Of a stretch of DNA of 64,000 nt, positions 7,716 through 16,333 are shown in pieces. Location of the stretch: assembly GCA_014138645.1 (NCBI GenBank), contig JACJIB010000011.1:1-64000 (forward strand). Reading direction: 5' to 3'. Below the pieces are notes generated by a model. It was not told where the DNA came from. It saw only the letters and a list, made by a program, of their open reading frames with translations, and ran no database searches. Position numbers and translations under genes: made by a program. The stretch is from Methylorubrum thiocyanatum. Its GTDB lineage: Bacteria; Pseudomonadota; Alphaproteobacteria; Rhizobiales; Beijerinckiaceae. Positions within the stretch are counted from its first letter, which is position 1, and the number at the start of each line of letters is the position of its first letter.

Positions 7716-9599
7716 TCACGGCCACCAGTGCCAGAGGGCGAGGCGCGCCCAGTCGACGATGGGGCGTGCCCAGATCCAGGCGAGCAGGCGCCGGTCGACA
7801 TCAACCTTGGCGATGCCCTCCATGCCCGGCCGAAGCCGCGTGGCGCCGTCGGCGATCCGGCCCTCGACGCGGAACAGGTTGCGGCCGTTCTTGGCCTCGG
7901 CCACGGGGGTGATGGTCTGGATCATCAGCGCCTGGGGCTGGTCGGGCAGGGAGGTCGCGAGCATGTGCCCGGTCTGGCCCTCGTGCAGGTCGGCGATGAC
8001 GCGCTCGTCGACGCTCAGGACGACGCGATAGCTGTCCAGCGGCGCGATCTCGAACAGCACCTGACCGCGGCTGACGGCGCCGCCGATGGATTGCGAGAGG
8101 TCGCCGGAGACGATCAGACCGTCGAAGGGGGCGGTGAACTTCGAGCGCGCGATCTGCTCGTCGAGGAGGCGGATCTGCGCCTCGGCCTGATCGATCTGGC
8201 TCTTCACCACGTTGATCGTGGCGGGTTGGCGCGTGGCGAGGGCCTTGTCGTACTCGTAGGTGCGCTGCTGGCGTTCCGTGACCCAGCGCAGGCGTTCCAG
8301 GGCGAGATCCCGGTCCTCCAGGGCGGCGAGGAGGTCGCCCTTGCGCACCGTGTCGCCGGCCCGGTGCCCGGCGGTCTTCAGGTAGCCGTCGTAGGAGGCG
8401 ACGACGGAGCGGCGCACGAGCCCCTCGACGCGGGCGTCGGCGGTGACGCGGTAATCGGTCTGGATCACCGAGAGCGCCAGGACGAGGGCGAGCGCGGCGG
8501 CCAGCCCGAGCTTGAGCCCGGTGCGGTTCGGGCCGAACACCAGCCGCGCGCCGTTCATCACCGCGTCGGCGGCCTTGAGGACGAGCCAGCGGTCGTTCTG
8601 CCGCTTGTCCTCCAGCACCGGGCCGATGGCGGCGGCGCAGGCGCTCACCTGCTCGACCGTCTCCAGGCTGAACGGCTGGTCGGCGGGCCGCTCCAGGGTG
8701 ATCGCGCCGACGAAGCGGTCATCGACCAGCATCGGCACGGTCAGCACCCGGCCGCCATATTGCAGGCGCGCGAGATCGGCATGCGCCGTCGTGACGGTGG
8801 CCTCGGTCTCGGGCGCCGGGAACAGGATCAGGCTGCGCTGGTCGATCGCCTCGTTCATGCAGGCGCCGAGCCGGCGCACGAGGTTCATCTCGCGGCCGAA
8901 CTGGGCCGAATGCGAGATCGCCGTGATCCGCGCGCTGCCACGCCGCACGAAGCCGATCGCCGCCCGCTGGCAGGAGAAGGCGATGGCGAGGTCCGTCACC
9001 GCGGCGGTGCAGGCGGCGGAGAAGCGCGACTGCTCCAAGACCCCCGCGAGCAGGTCGAGGACGGAGCGCGAGCGCGACAGCGTCCGGCGCTCGTCCCGCC
9101 CGATCAGCTCGGCCTGTTTGGCGACGAGCCAGGCGCTGCCCCACTGCACCTGACGGATCGCACCGCGCAGCTCGTCCTTGTCGAGGCTGTCGAGGGCGAA
9201 GGCGGTGACGGCAAAGCAGGCGTCGTCGAGCGCCAGCGGCAGCGCGATCCAGGCGCCGGAGCCCTGCGGCGTGCCCGGAAGCGGCCCGTTCTCCGCCATC
9301 GCCTGCACGACCGGCCGGTTCTCCCGCAGGGCGGCTTCCGCCGTCTCGCGCAGGCCGCCCTCGCACTCGGTCTGGGCCGGAAACACCGCGAGCGGTGCGA
9401 GGCCCACCGAGGTGCCCGGCAGCAGGACGCAGGCCCGCTTCGCACCGAGCATCGGCGCCTGGAGCGTGAGCCACGCCTCCGCCGCCGCCTGGAGTGTCGG
9501 TGAGGTCCGGAGAACCTGCCATAGGGCCGGCTCCAGCAGGGACAGGCGTGCGGCCGGGCCCGGTGCGGACGCGCCCTCCACCGCCAAACGCTCGCTCAT
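7716..9599 (-). CDS. GAF-domain / transmembrane / HlyD-type adaptor fusion
   Basis: A 627-aa protein. Residues 30-160 and 185-330 look like two GAF-type sensor domains, the second ending with the typical GAITLERP and PFSLETVEQ pattern. One transmembrane helix (about 361-380, ALALVLALSVI) leads to a HlyD-type periplasmic part: a lipoyl-like half, a helical hairpin with QIDQAEAQIRLLDEQ, a second half FTAPFDGLIVSGDLSQSIG, and a beta-barrel. A cytoplasmic GAF module on an export adaptor suggests gating by a ligand or redox signal (inference). ATG 9599 has AAGGA (9611-9615, minus strand) about 11 nt upstream. Frames further upstream contain no recognisable domain. Confidence 0.85.
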   Translation of the reverse strand: MSERLAVEGASAPGPAARLSLLEPALWQVLRTSPTLQAAAEAWLTLQAPMLGAKRACVLLPGTSVGLAPLAVFPAQTECEGGLRETAEAALRENRPVVQAMAENGPLPGTPQGSGAWIALPLALDDACFAVTAFALDSLDKDELRGAIRQVQWGSAWLVAKQAELIGRDERRTLSRSRSVLDLLAGVLEQSRFSAACTAAVTDLAIAFSCQRAAIGFVRRGSARITAISHSAQFGREMNLVRRLGACMNEAIDQRSLILFPAPETEATVTTAHADLARLQYGGRVLTVPMLVDDRFVGAITLERPADQPFSLETVEQVSACAAAIGPVLEDKRQNDRWLVLKAADAVMNGARLVFGPNRTGLKLGLAAALALVLALSVIQTDYRVTADARVEGLVRRSVVASYDGYLKTAGHRAGDTVRKGDLLAALEDRDLALERLRWVTERQQRTYEYDKALATRQPATINVVKSQIDQAEAQIRLLDEQIARSKFTAPFDGLIVSGDLSQSIGGAVSRGQVLFEIAPLDSYRVVLSVDERVIADLHEGQTGHMLATSLPDQPQALMIQTITPVAEAKNGRNLFRVEGRIADGATRLRPGMEGIAKVDVDRRLLAWIWARPIVDWARLALWHWWP

Positions 9600-9694
9600 G
9601 GCCCCCGGATTCCTTGACTGACCCTGCTCGGGGTCTTGCTGCGGTAAGGGCCCGGCCGCCGTGCCGTGACGCGTCGGCGGCGGGGCATCGCGGG

Positions 9695-9991
9695 TCAGGC
9701 GTCGAGGTCGAGCCGCCCGTGCCGGTTCTCGTACTCGGTCAGCACGCCGCCGAGGACCGAGTGGAGGCGCTTGGCCGCGAGCGGGGTGAGGATGACGCGG
9801 TTGGAGAGATCCACCACCACGCTCTCGGTCTCGGCGAGGTTCCAGGTCCGGTTGGTGCCGAAGAACAGATCGACCTGCTCGCGGGTGCCCTGCACGTTCA
9901 CCACGTTGGCGAACTGCGTCGACATGCTGTCCTCGCGCCACTCGATCGCGCGCACCTGATCGGCGCCACCGGCCTTGCTGCTCTCGCTCAC
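9695..9991 (-). CDS. DUF3467 family protein
   Basis: A 98-aa protein matching DUF3467. FANVVNVQGTREQVDLFF, a central SNRVILTPLAAKRLHSVLGG and a final LTEYENRHGRL follow the family's usual layout and nearly fill the protein. The family is small, soluble and has no assigned function. It is the first gene of the minus-strand operon, 95 nt before the GAF-HlyD gene, so it may be an accessory or chaperone-like factor for the exporter (inference). The GTG at 9991 is chosen because GGGGGAG lies about 5 nt before it; the open frame continues upstream but without family similarity. Confidence 0.8.
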   Translation of the reverse strand: MSESSKAGGADQVRAIEWREDSMSTQFANVVNVQGTREQVDLFFGTNRTWNLAETESVVVDLSNRVILTPLAAKRLHSVLGGVLTEYENRHGRLDLDA

Positions 9992-10353
9992 GACTGCTCC
10001 CCCATCTGCGCGCTGTCTCGCGCGGCGTTGGCCTGATCCTCTCGCGATCACCCCGTGGCCGAAGCCGGAGCGGAGCGCGGAGCCCAAGTCCTCATCAAGA
10101 CATGACACGAATAAAGCCGCCTTTGAACGACGGCTTGCCTTGCGATCTCAGCGAAACCAAGTCGCCTTGCATTTATGGCACACAGGGCGATAGGAGCTAT
10201 TGCACGGTTTGTGCGATTCGATCACGAATGGAATGTGGCGGCGACAATGGCCACGAAGAAAATTGCGTTGACCCAGCGTCTCAATTCAAAGCTTCCTTCC
10301 CGTTTCAGGTTTCATCGGGCGTTCGTCCGTCGCGTCTGCCCGGCCTTGCGCTG
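9992..10353. promoter_or_regulatory. Divergent intergenic region between the two operons
   Basis: This 362-nt region separates the first gene of the minus-strand export operon from the first gene of the plus-strand operon, so it must hold both promoters. It is less GC-rich than its neighbours, mainly from 10140 to 10310. A small inverted repeat ATTCG-ATCA-CGAAT lies at 10216-10229. I saw no convincing -35/-10 pair. An open frame in phase with the methyltransferase covers 10102-10353, but its translation looks non-coding. Confidence 0.45.
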
Positions 10354-11415
10354 ATGTCGGACGAGGCGCGGTCCGAACGACCCGGATCGGATTTCCCGAG
10401 GGTGGACCGCTTCCTCGAGAGCGAAGCCGCCGCCCATGCCCTGACCTTCGCCCTCGCCTCGGGATTGATCGACCGGCTCGCGCGCCGCGCGGAGATCGAG
10501 GCGGCGGAGCTCGCCGCCGCGCTTCGCCTCGACCCGCCGCAAGCCGCCTGCCTGACCGGCCTCCTCATCGGAGCCGGCATTGCATCCGAGCCCGCGCCCG
10601 GCCGGATCGGGCTGAGCCCGGCGTTCCGCGCCGTGCTGCCCTGCCGCGACCTGATCGAGGCGAAGCTCGCCTTCGCCGCCGCCGCCGCGGAGGATCTGCG
10701 CCGGCATTTTCCCGCCTTCGTCGCGGACCTGCCGGCCTTCATGGCGGCCTCGCGTACCTTCGAGCTGTTCCGCTACGACCGCTGCTTCGCGGTCACCCCC
10801 GAGAACCTCGCCGCGACCCGGCGCTGGGTCGCCTACACCACCTGCCTCACCCGCTACGAGGCCGGGCCCTGCCTCGACCGGATCGAACTGGGGGGCCATC
10901 GGCGCCTGCTCGATCTCGGCGGCAACAGCGGCGAGTTCGCTGCCCAGGCCTGTCGACGCGCCCCGGCCCTGACCGCGACGGTGATCGACCTGCCCGTCGT
11001 CTGCGCGCTGGGTGCGGAAAACCTCGCCGGCCGGCCGGAAGGCGCGCGCGTCGCGTTCCGGCCCTGCGACATGCGGCGCGATCCCCTGCCCGAGGGACAC
11101 GACCTCGTGACCTTCAAGTCGGTCCTGCACGACTGGCCGGAGGACGAGGCCCGCGCCCTGATCGCCCGCGCGGCGCAGGTCCTGGCGCCGGGCGGCCGCC
11201 TCGTGATCTACGAGCGGGCGCCGATGCGCCTGCACGAGCGCGCGCCCGGCTATATCCAGTCCGCCGACCTCGTGTTCCAGCCCTTCTTCCGCGATGCCGA
11301 CCTCTATACCGAGACGCTGGCCGCCGCCGGCCTCGTCGAGAGCAGCGTGCGGAGCCTCGATCTCGAGACGCCGTTTCACCTGATCGAGGCGCACAAACCC
11401 GGCGGTGCCCCGTGA
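10354..11415 (+). CDS. SAM-dependent O-methyltransferase (COMT-like)
   Basis: A 353-aa class I methyltransferase of the plant-COMT/bacterial natural-product type. It has an N-terminal winged-helix dimerisation region (about 20-95), SAM motif I LLDLGGNSGEFA (185-196), the FKSVLHDWPEDEA segment (254-266) typical of these O-methyltransferases with a His-Asp pair, and a C-terminal strand GLVESSVRSLDL. Such enzymes methylate hydroxyl groups of small aromatic or polyketide substrates; the substrate here is unknown. It is the first gene of a five-gene operon and its stop overlaps the next start by 4 nt. No Shine-Dalgarno precedes ATG 10354, so the exact start is uncertain. Confidence 0.85.
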   Translation: MSDEARSERPGSDFPRVDRFLESEAAAHALTFALASGLIDRLARRAEIEAAELAAALRLDPPQAACLTGLLIGAGIASEPAPGRIGLSPAFRAVLPCRDLIEAKLAFAAAAAEDLRRHFPAFVADLPAFMAASRTFELFRYDRCFAVTPENLAATRRWVAYTTCLTRYEAGPCLDRIELGGHRRLLDLGGNSGEFAAQACRRAPALTATVIDLPVVCALGAENLAGRPEGARVAFRPCDMRRDPLPEGHDLVTFKSVLHDWPEDEARALIARAAQVLAPGGRLVIYERAPMRLHERAPGYIQSADLVFQPFFRDADLYTETLAAAGLVESSVRSLDLETPFHLIEAHKPGGAP

Positions 11416-12080
11416 GCGGGCCCTTCGTCCTCGCCGTGGCCGGGCCGCCGGGCAGCGGGAAATCGACCCTGTCGTACGCCCTGTCGGAGACCTTCGGCGG
11501 CGCGCCCGTCCTCGCCTACGACGCCTACGAGGCGGTCACCACCTGGCCGCCGGAACAGGTGGCGGCGTGGCTGGCCCGCGGCGCGCCCTTCGACGCGCTG
11601 CCCGTGCCGGGGCTCGCCGAGGATCTCGCGCGGCTGCGTCGCGGCGAGCCGGTGCCGGATCGCGAGCGCGGCGGTACCCTGCGCCCGGCGCGGCGCGGCG
11701 CCGGGCGGCCCGTGATTGTCCTCGACACCCTGCTCGGCCGGGCCCATCCCGGCACCGGGAGGCAGATCGACCATCTCGTCTGGCTCGACCTGCCGCTCGA
11801 CATCGCGCTGGCGCGCAAGCTGCGCAGCTTCACCGAGGGGGCGCGGCGCGAGCCCTCCGCCGCCTCGCGGCTGCTCGGCGCGCTCGACGCCTATCTCGGC
11901 CGCTACGACACGCTGCTGCATCCGACCTACGCACTCCAGCGCGACCGGATCCGGCCGGCGGCCGACCAGGTCCTCGGCGCCGGCACGCCCGCCGAGCACG
12001 TCGCCGCCATCCGGTCCGCAATCCAACCCATCCTCATGGCCGCCCCGACGCCGACGGCGTATGGGGGCGCGGAGCCCTAG
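11412..12080 (+). CDS. P-loop kinase-like NTPase (uridine-kinase-like)
   Basis: A 222-aa protein starting at a GTG that overlaps the methyltransferase stop (GTGA). Walker A is GPPGSGKST (11-19). A YDAYE acidic site takes the position of the substrate-site Asp in uridine/pantothenate-kinase-like enzymes, VIVLDTLLGR resembles the Walker B/effector segment, and LVWLDLPLDIALARKLRS resembles the nucleoside-kinase lid region. It probably phosphorylates a small molecule, using ATP, in the same pathway as its operon partners. The substrate cannot be read from the sequence. Four bases separate it from the flavoprotein gene. Confidence 0.75.
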   Translation: MSGPFVLAVAGPPGSGKSTLSYALSETFGGAPVLAYDAYEAVTTWPPEQVAAWLARGAPFDALPVPGLAEDLARLRRGEPVPDRERGGTLRPARRGAGRPVIVLDTLLGRAHPGTGRQIDHLVWLDLPLDIALARKLRSFTEGARREPSAASRLLGALDAYLGRYDTLLHPTYALQRDRIRPAADQVLGAGTPAEHVAAIRSAIQPILMAAPTPTAYGGAEP

Positions 12081-12084
12081 TCCG

Positions 12085-14496
12085 ATGCTCAGGTCCGAAC
12101 GCTCCGTGCCGCCGCGCCTCGTCATCGCCGGCGGCGGACCCGCCGGCTCGATCGCCGCCGCCTATCTGCGCCGGATCCTGCGCCGGGCGGGCTGGAGCGT
12201 GACGCTGGTCGCCCCCGAACCGGCGGCGGGCCCGTCCGTGGCGCTGGCGACCCGCCCGGCCTTCACCCGCTTCCGGCAGGGCTTCGACATCGACGAGGCG
12301 ATCTTCCTGCGCCGCTGCGCCGGCACCTACCGGCTCGCCAGCCGCTTCGAGGATTGGTTCGCGGGGGGGCGGGGGCATTGGCACCCGTTCGGGGCCTGCG
12401 GGCCGCGGATCGCCGGACGCGACCTGTTCCATTACTGGCTGAAGCTGCGCGAGAGCGGCGCCCGCCGGGAGGCGGGCGACTACGCCGACTACGCACCCCA
12501 GACCCTGATGGCGGCGGAGGGGCGCGGACCCCGCCCGCAGGCGGGCACCTCCTCGCTGGTCCAGTCGGGCGATTACGGCTACCACCTCGACCGCGCCGGG
12601 CTCGTCCGCGTCTTCCGCGAGATCGCGCTGTCCGAGGGCATCCGCGCCGTCCCGGGCCGCGTCCGGGGGATCGAGCGCGACCCCTACGGCGACGTCGCCG
12701 CCCTCCTCCTCGACGGGGGGGAGCGGATCGAGGGCGACGTCTTCCTCGACTGCACCGGGGCGGCGGCGCAACTCGTCGGCACGGCCCTGGGTGAACCGTG
12801 GATCGCCGAGGGCGGCGCCGGGGACCGCATCGCCTATCTGTCGACGGCGCGCGAACCGGAGCCCGCCCCCTTCACCCTCTATCGCGGCCGTCCGGAGGGC
12901 TGGGTCGCCGCGCTGCCGCTCGCCGGACGCTCCGACCACGCCCTCGTCTACGACGGCCGCACCACGCCGCCGGAGACGGCGCAGGCCCTCTTGCGGGCCG
13001 CCTCCGGCTGCGAGGACGGCGGCGTCTGCGATGCGGAGCTCCGCCGCGGCCGGCGCCGCGCCCCGTGGCAGCGCAACGTCGTCGCCGTGGGCGCCGCGGC
13101 CGGTGCGGTCGAGCCGCTGATGGGCTTCGGCCTCGACCTCGTCCTCGCCGCTCTCGAAGCGTTCGTCGCCTACCTGCCGCGGGGAGGGCGGGCGGCCGAG
13201 GTTCTGCGCCGCGCCTACGCCGCGCGGATGAACCGTCTCCACGACGACGCCGAGCAGGCGGTCGCCGCGCATTACGTCCTCGGCCGCCGTCCCGAGCCGT
13301 TCTGGGCCGCCGCCCGCGCCGCCGCCGTTCCCGAGCGCCTCGCCGATCGCCTCGACCTCTACGAACTGGCCGGCCATGTCGAGCCGGAGGCCGACGCCGT
13401 CTTCGGCGAGGGCGACCACTACCTCCTGTTCGCGGGCGCCGACTTCCTGCCGCGCCGGCCCTTCGCTCCGGTCGATGTCGGCGACGGACGCGAGATCGAG
13501 CGGCTTCTCGCGGGGGTCAGGGCCCGCTCGGCCCAGGTCGCGCAGACCATGGCGCCCCATGCCGACCTTCTCGAAGGGCTGCACGGCCGGGCCCCCGCCG
13601 GCCCCACGGTTCAGGTGGCGGCGGCGGCTGCCAAGGACAGCGCCGCCCGGCACGGCCCGCAGAGCCTGCGGCGGAGCCCGGAGGGGGCCCGCCTCGCCGA
13701 CCTCGTCGCCGGCCTCGGCCAGCCTTTCGGCTACGAGCGCTCGGTGAAGGCCACGCCGGCCGGGCTGCAGACCGAACGCTTCCTCGTCAGCCTCCACCGC
13801 ACCAGTCTCGGCCTCGACCCCGCCAAGACCCTCGATGCCCTGGCCGAAGCGCTCGGGCTGCCCGCACCGGAGCGGGCGGAGGCCGCCGGCCTGATCGTGG
13901 GCGCCGACCTGCTCCATCTCGGCTACGAGGCGGGGCCCTCGAGCGCGCTCTACAAGCTCTACGTCGAATGGTCGGCGCGGGCCGACGCGGCGTGGCACGA
14001 AACCGACGCGGCAGGCGCCGCGGGCGCGGAGCCAATCCTCGTTCATCGCGCCTACAAGTGGCGGGTGGAGGGATCGGCGCCGCCGGTGGTGACGCTCTAC
14101 CACTGGCCGCGGGTGCGCACGCCCGGCGAGATCGAGGCGCGGCTCGCACGCCTCGGCGAATCCTGGGACGGCGCGGGCGCATCCCTGCTCGGTACGGCCC
14201 GGGACATCCTCCGGCTGGCGCGGGAGCACGGGCACGGCGCGGTCCACTATCTCGAAGCCCGGGAGGAACCGGGGCCGCGCCTCTCCTACGACCTCAACCT
14301 CTACGCCTGCGGTCTGACGATGGGCGAGGCGGAGATGGTGATCGGTCAGGCCATCGTCGATCTCGGCGTTCCGCCGCCGGACGCCGCGGCGGTGCTGGCC
14401 GAGCGGCGCGGCGAGGCCCTCGGACACGTGGCCGGCGGCGTCGGGCGCGACGGCATCCCCTTTCTCACCGTCTATTCCGGCATGGCGGAGGCATGA
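12085..14496 (+). CDS. Tryptophan-halogenase-like flavoprotein with extra C-terminal region
   Basis: An 803-aa protein. Residues 1 to about 440 resemble flavin-dependent tryptophan halogenases/monooxygenases: FAD-binding GGGPAG (16-21), a TYRLASRFEDW segment followed by HPFG, a YGYHLDR segment, FLDCTGAAA, and GAAAGAVEPLMGFGLDL near the end of the FAD domain. The usual WxWxIP motif appears only as GWVAALPL. The Lys expected in the (F/Y)-K-x-x-x-x-F-x-x-W context reads Arg, so chlorination is doubtful. Residues of about 540-803 form a second, unrecognised region with YKLYVEW, YKWRVEG and LSYDLNLYACGL. Its stop overlaps the next start by 4 nt. An oxidative tailoring role is likely; the substrate is unknown. 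Confidence 0.75.
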   Translation: MLRSERSVPPRLVIAGGGPAGSIAAAYLRRILRRAGWSVTLVAPEPAAGPSVALATRPAFTRFRQGFDIDEAIFLRRCAGTYRLASRFEDWFAGGRGHWHPFGACGPRIAGRDLFHYWLKLRESGARREAGDYADYAPQTLMAAEGRGPRPQAGTSSLVQSGDYGYHLDRAGLVRVFREIALSEGIRAVPGRVRGIERDPYGDVAALLLDGGERIEGDVFLDCTGAAAQLVGTALGEPWIAEGGAGDRIAYLSTAREPEPAPFTLYRGRPEGWVAALPLAGRSDHALVYDGRTTPPETAQALLRAASGCEDGGVCDAELRRGRRRAPWQRNVVAVGAAAGAVEPLMGFGLDLVLAALEAFVAYLPRGGRAAEVLRRAYAARMNRLHDDAEQAVAAHYVLGRRPEPFWAAARAAAVPERLADRLDLYELAGHVEPEADAVFGEGDHYLLFAGADFLPRRPFAPVDVGDGREIERLLAGVRARSAQVAQTMAPHADLLEGLHGRAPAGPTVQVAAAAAKDSAARHGPQSLRRSPEGARLADLVAGLGQPFGYERSVKATPAGLQTERFLVSLHRTSLGLDPAKTLDALAEALGLPAPERAEAAGLIVGADLLHLGYEAGPSSALYKLYVEWSARADAAWHETDAAGAAGAEPILVHRAYKWRVEGSAPPVVTLYHWPRVRTPGEIEARLARLGESWDGAGASLLGTARDILRLAREHGHGAVHYLEAREEPGPRLSYDLNLYACGLTMGEAEMVIGQAIVDLGVPPPDAAAVLAERRGEALGHVAGGVGRDGIPFLTVYSGMAEA

Positions 14497-15368
14497 GCCC
14501 GCTGGATCCCGCCCGTATGGAGATGGCGGCGGTGGGCGACCGCTACGCCGATTACTGCCTGTGGGACTACGAGCCGGTCGGGCCGACGGCGGGGCGCCTG
14601 CGGCAGGTGAGCCTGCTCTGGCACTCCCTGGCCTGCGCGGGCGCCGATCCCCGGCTCTTCGCAATCTGCGACGCCCTGCGTAACGGCCTCGGGCCCGGCC
14701 GCAGCGTCTGGGGTGCCAAGCGGCGGGACGGCGTCACCACCTGGGAATTCTACTTCTACGACTATGCCCGGCTGGACCGGACCGTCTCGATCGAGCGCGT
14801 GCTGGGGATCCTGGCGCCGTTCGTTCCCTGCGGTCTGCGCTATGCGGGAGCGCGGCCGTACTTCATGTTCTCCCTCGACCTCGACGACGCGCTCGCCCGC
14901 GGGGAGCGTGGCCTGGAGCGGCTCAACATCTATGTCGGCAATCCGGGCAGCAGCGTCTCGTCGGGCTTGAGCTACGGTTTGACCCGTGACGGGCTCGTCT
15001 TCGACAACCTCTACAGTTTCTTCGACGCGGCCCGCGAGCGCGACGCGATCCGGGCCAAGACCGCCTGCTCGGCCCATCTCGACATGCCCGGCCTCGATCT
15101 CGACGCGATCCTGTGGCCCGACCTGATGACCTGCGGAGTCGTGGTCGTGGCCAACAAGCGCCTGTGCGACAGCGTCTACTTCTCGCGCATCGGCATCGAC
15201 GGGTTGATCGCCTTCCTCGACCGGCTCGCCTATCCGCCCGCGATCCGCGACTTCGTGCGGAGCGAGCGGCGGCGCCTGTCGCACCTGCTGTTCGATGTCG
15301 GGATCGACTACGCCTTCGTCGACGGCCGGCTGACCGTGACGAAGAGCGCGTATTACGGTCTCCTCTGA
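14493..15368 (+). CDS. Conserved-looking protein of unknown function (291 aa)
   Basis: Not recognised. The product is soluble-looking, with no signal peptide or membrane helix. Notable segments are SVWGAKRRDGVTTWEFYFYDY, LNIYVGNPGSSVSSGLSYGL and CGVVVVANKRLCDSVYFSRI, all alternating aromatic beta-strands. It loosely resembles the C-terminal region of the preceding flavoprotein in its many short Tyr-rich strands, so the two may share a fold. An antiparallel beta-barrel such as the aromatic prenyltransferase fold is a guess only. The ATGA overlap with the flavoprotein gene indicates coupled translation and a joint pathway. Confidence 0.7.
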   Translation: MSPLDPARMEMAAVGDRYADYCLWDYEPVGPTAGRLRQVSLLWHSLACAGADPRLFAICDALRNGLGPGRSVWGAKRRDGVTTWEFYFYDYARLDRTVSIERVLGILAPFVPCGLRYAGARPYFMFSLDLDDALARGERGLERLNIYVGNPGSSVSSGLSYGLTRDGLVFDNLYSFFDAARERDAIRAKTACSAHLDMPGLDLDAILWPDLMTCGVVVVANKRLCDSVYFSRIGIDGLIAFLDRLAYPPAIRDFVRSERRRLSHLLFDVGIDYAFVDGRLTVTKSAYYGLL

Positions 15369-15385
15369 AGGGGCGGTGCAACGAC

Positions 15386-16318
15386 ATGGGACGCTACGAC
15401 CACGCGGCTTACGTCTCCCTGACGATGGAGTTCCGCTGCAACCTCAAATGCGTCCACTGCATGATCGAGGGCACGATGGATCGGCTCGCGCCGGAATCCA
15501 ACGCGCATTTCGAGGAGATCCTCGCCCGCAACGCGCGCGAGCGGCGCTGGACCGGGCTGATCCTGACGGGTTCCGAGATCACCCTGCGGCGCGACCTGCC
15601 CGACCTCGCCCGGCGGGCCAGGGCGAGCGGCTTCGCGCATGTCCGCATCCAGACCCACGGCATGCATCTCGGCCAGCCGAGCTTCTGTCGCCGGCTGGTC
15701 GAGGCGGGCGTGGACGAGTTCTTCGTCTCCATCGCCGGCAGCGATGCCGCCAGCCACGATGCCCTGACCCTGGTGCCCGGCTCGTTCGACCGGGCTCTGC
15801 GCGGCCTCGAGACGCTCGATGCGATCGAGGGCGTCGAAACGCTCACCAACACCGTCGTCACCGAGCGCAGCTACCGCCTCCTGCCCGCGCTCGTCGCGCG
15901 GCTCGCCCACCTCAAGCGCCTGACCCAGATGGAGTTCTGGGTCTATTTCCCGATGTCCGAGCGCGACGAGAAGGGCCTCGTGGCGCGTCACGCCGAGGTG
16001 CTGCCCTATCTGCGCGAGGCGGTCCTGCGCGCCCGGGCGCTGGGGCGCGCCGTCGAGGTGAAGAACTTCCCGGAATGCCTGCTCGGCGAGATCGGCGACG
16101 CCCTCGTCAACGGCCAGCCGGAACTGCACATCGACCCGGATTTCTGGCGCGAATTCGAGCGCAACGGCTTCTATCAGTGCGTACACCGGGACGCGTGCGC
16201 CTCTCGCGAATGCCTCGGGCTGAACACGGCCTATATCGAGAAGTTCGGGCTCGAAGCCGAGGCGCTGCGTCCGCTGCAAAGCCCGGTGCGGCGCGCGTGG
16301 AGCCGTGCGTCCGCCTGA
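15386..16318 (+). CDS. Radical SAM enzyme with extra C-terminal cysteines
   Basis: A 310-aa radical SAM protein. The cluster motif CNLKCVHC (Cys18, Cys22, Cys25) has the CX3CX2C spacing, followed by a GSE segment (LILTGSEITLRRDLPDL) where MoaA-like enzymes have GGE. Four further cysteines (231, 265, 271, 276) near the end could hold an auxiliary iron-sulfur cluster as in SPASM/twitch enzymes, which often modify peptides. It is the last gene of the operon. ATG 15386 has AAGGGG about 12 nt upstream; the much longer open frame begins inside the previous gene. It lies 15 nt from the converging AraC gene. Confidence 0.85.
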   Translation: MGRYDHAAYVSLTMEFRCNLKCVHCMIEGTMDRLAPESNAHFEEILARNARERRWTGLILTGSEITLRRDLPDLARRARASGFAHVRIQTHGMHLGQPSFCRRLVEAGVDEFFVSIAGSDAASHDALTLVPGSFDRALRGLETLDAIEGVETLTNTVVTERSYRLLPALVARLAHLKRLTQMEFWVYFPMSERDEKGLVARHAEVLPYLREAVLRARALGRAVEVKNFPECLLGEIGDALVNGQPELHIDPDFWREFERNGFYQCVHRDACASRECLGLNTAYIEKFGLEAEALRPLQSPVRRAWSRASA

Positions 16319-16333
16319 GTGCCGTCGGGCCCG

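Noticed and set aside
10102..10353. 84-codon extension upstream of the O-methyltransferase
   Set aside because: The residues do not resemble a methyltransferase N-terminus and the region must contain divergent promoters.
12085..16318. RiPP precursor peptide beside the radical SAM enzyme
   Set aside because: I looked for a short Gly/Cys/Ser-rich frame with its own ribosome-binding site in the operon. The genes overlap or lie within 17 nt, leaving no room.
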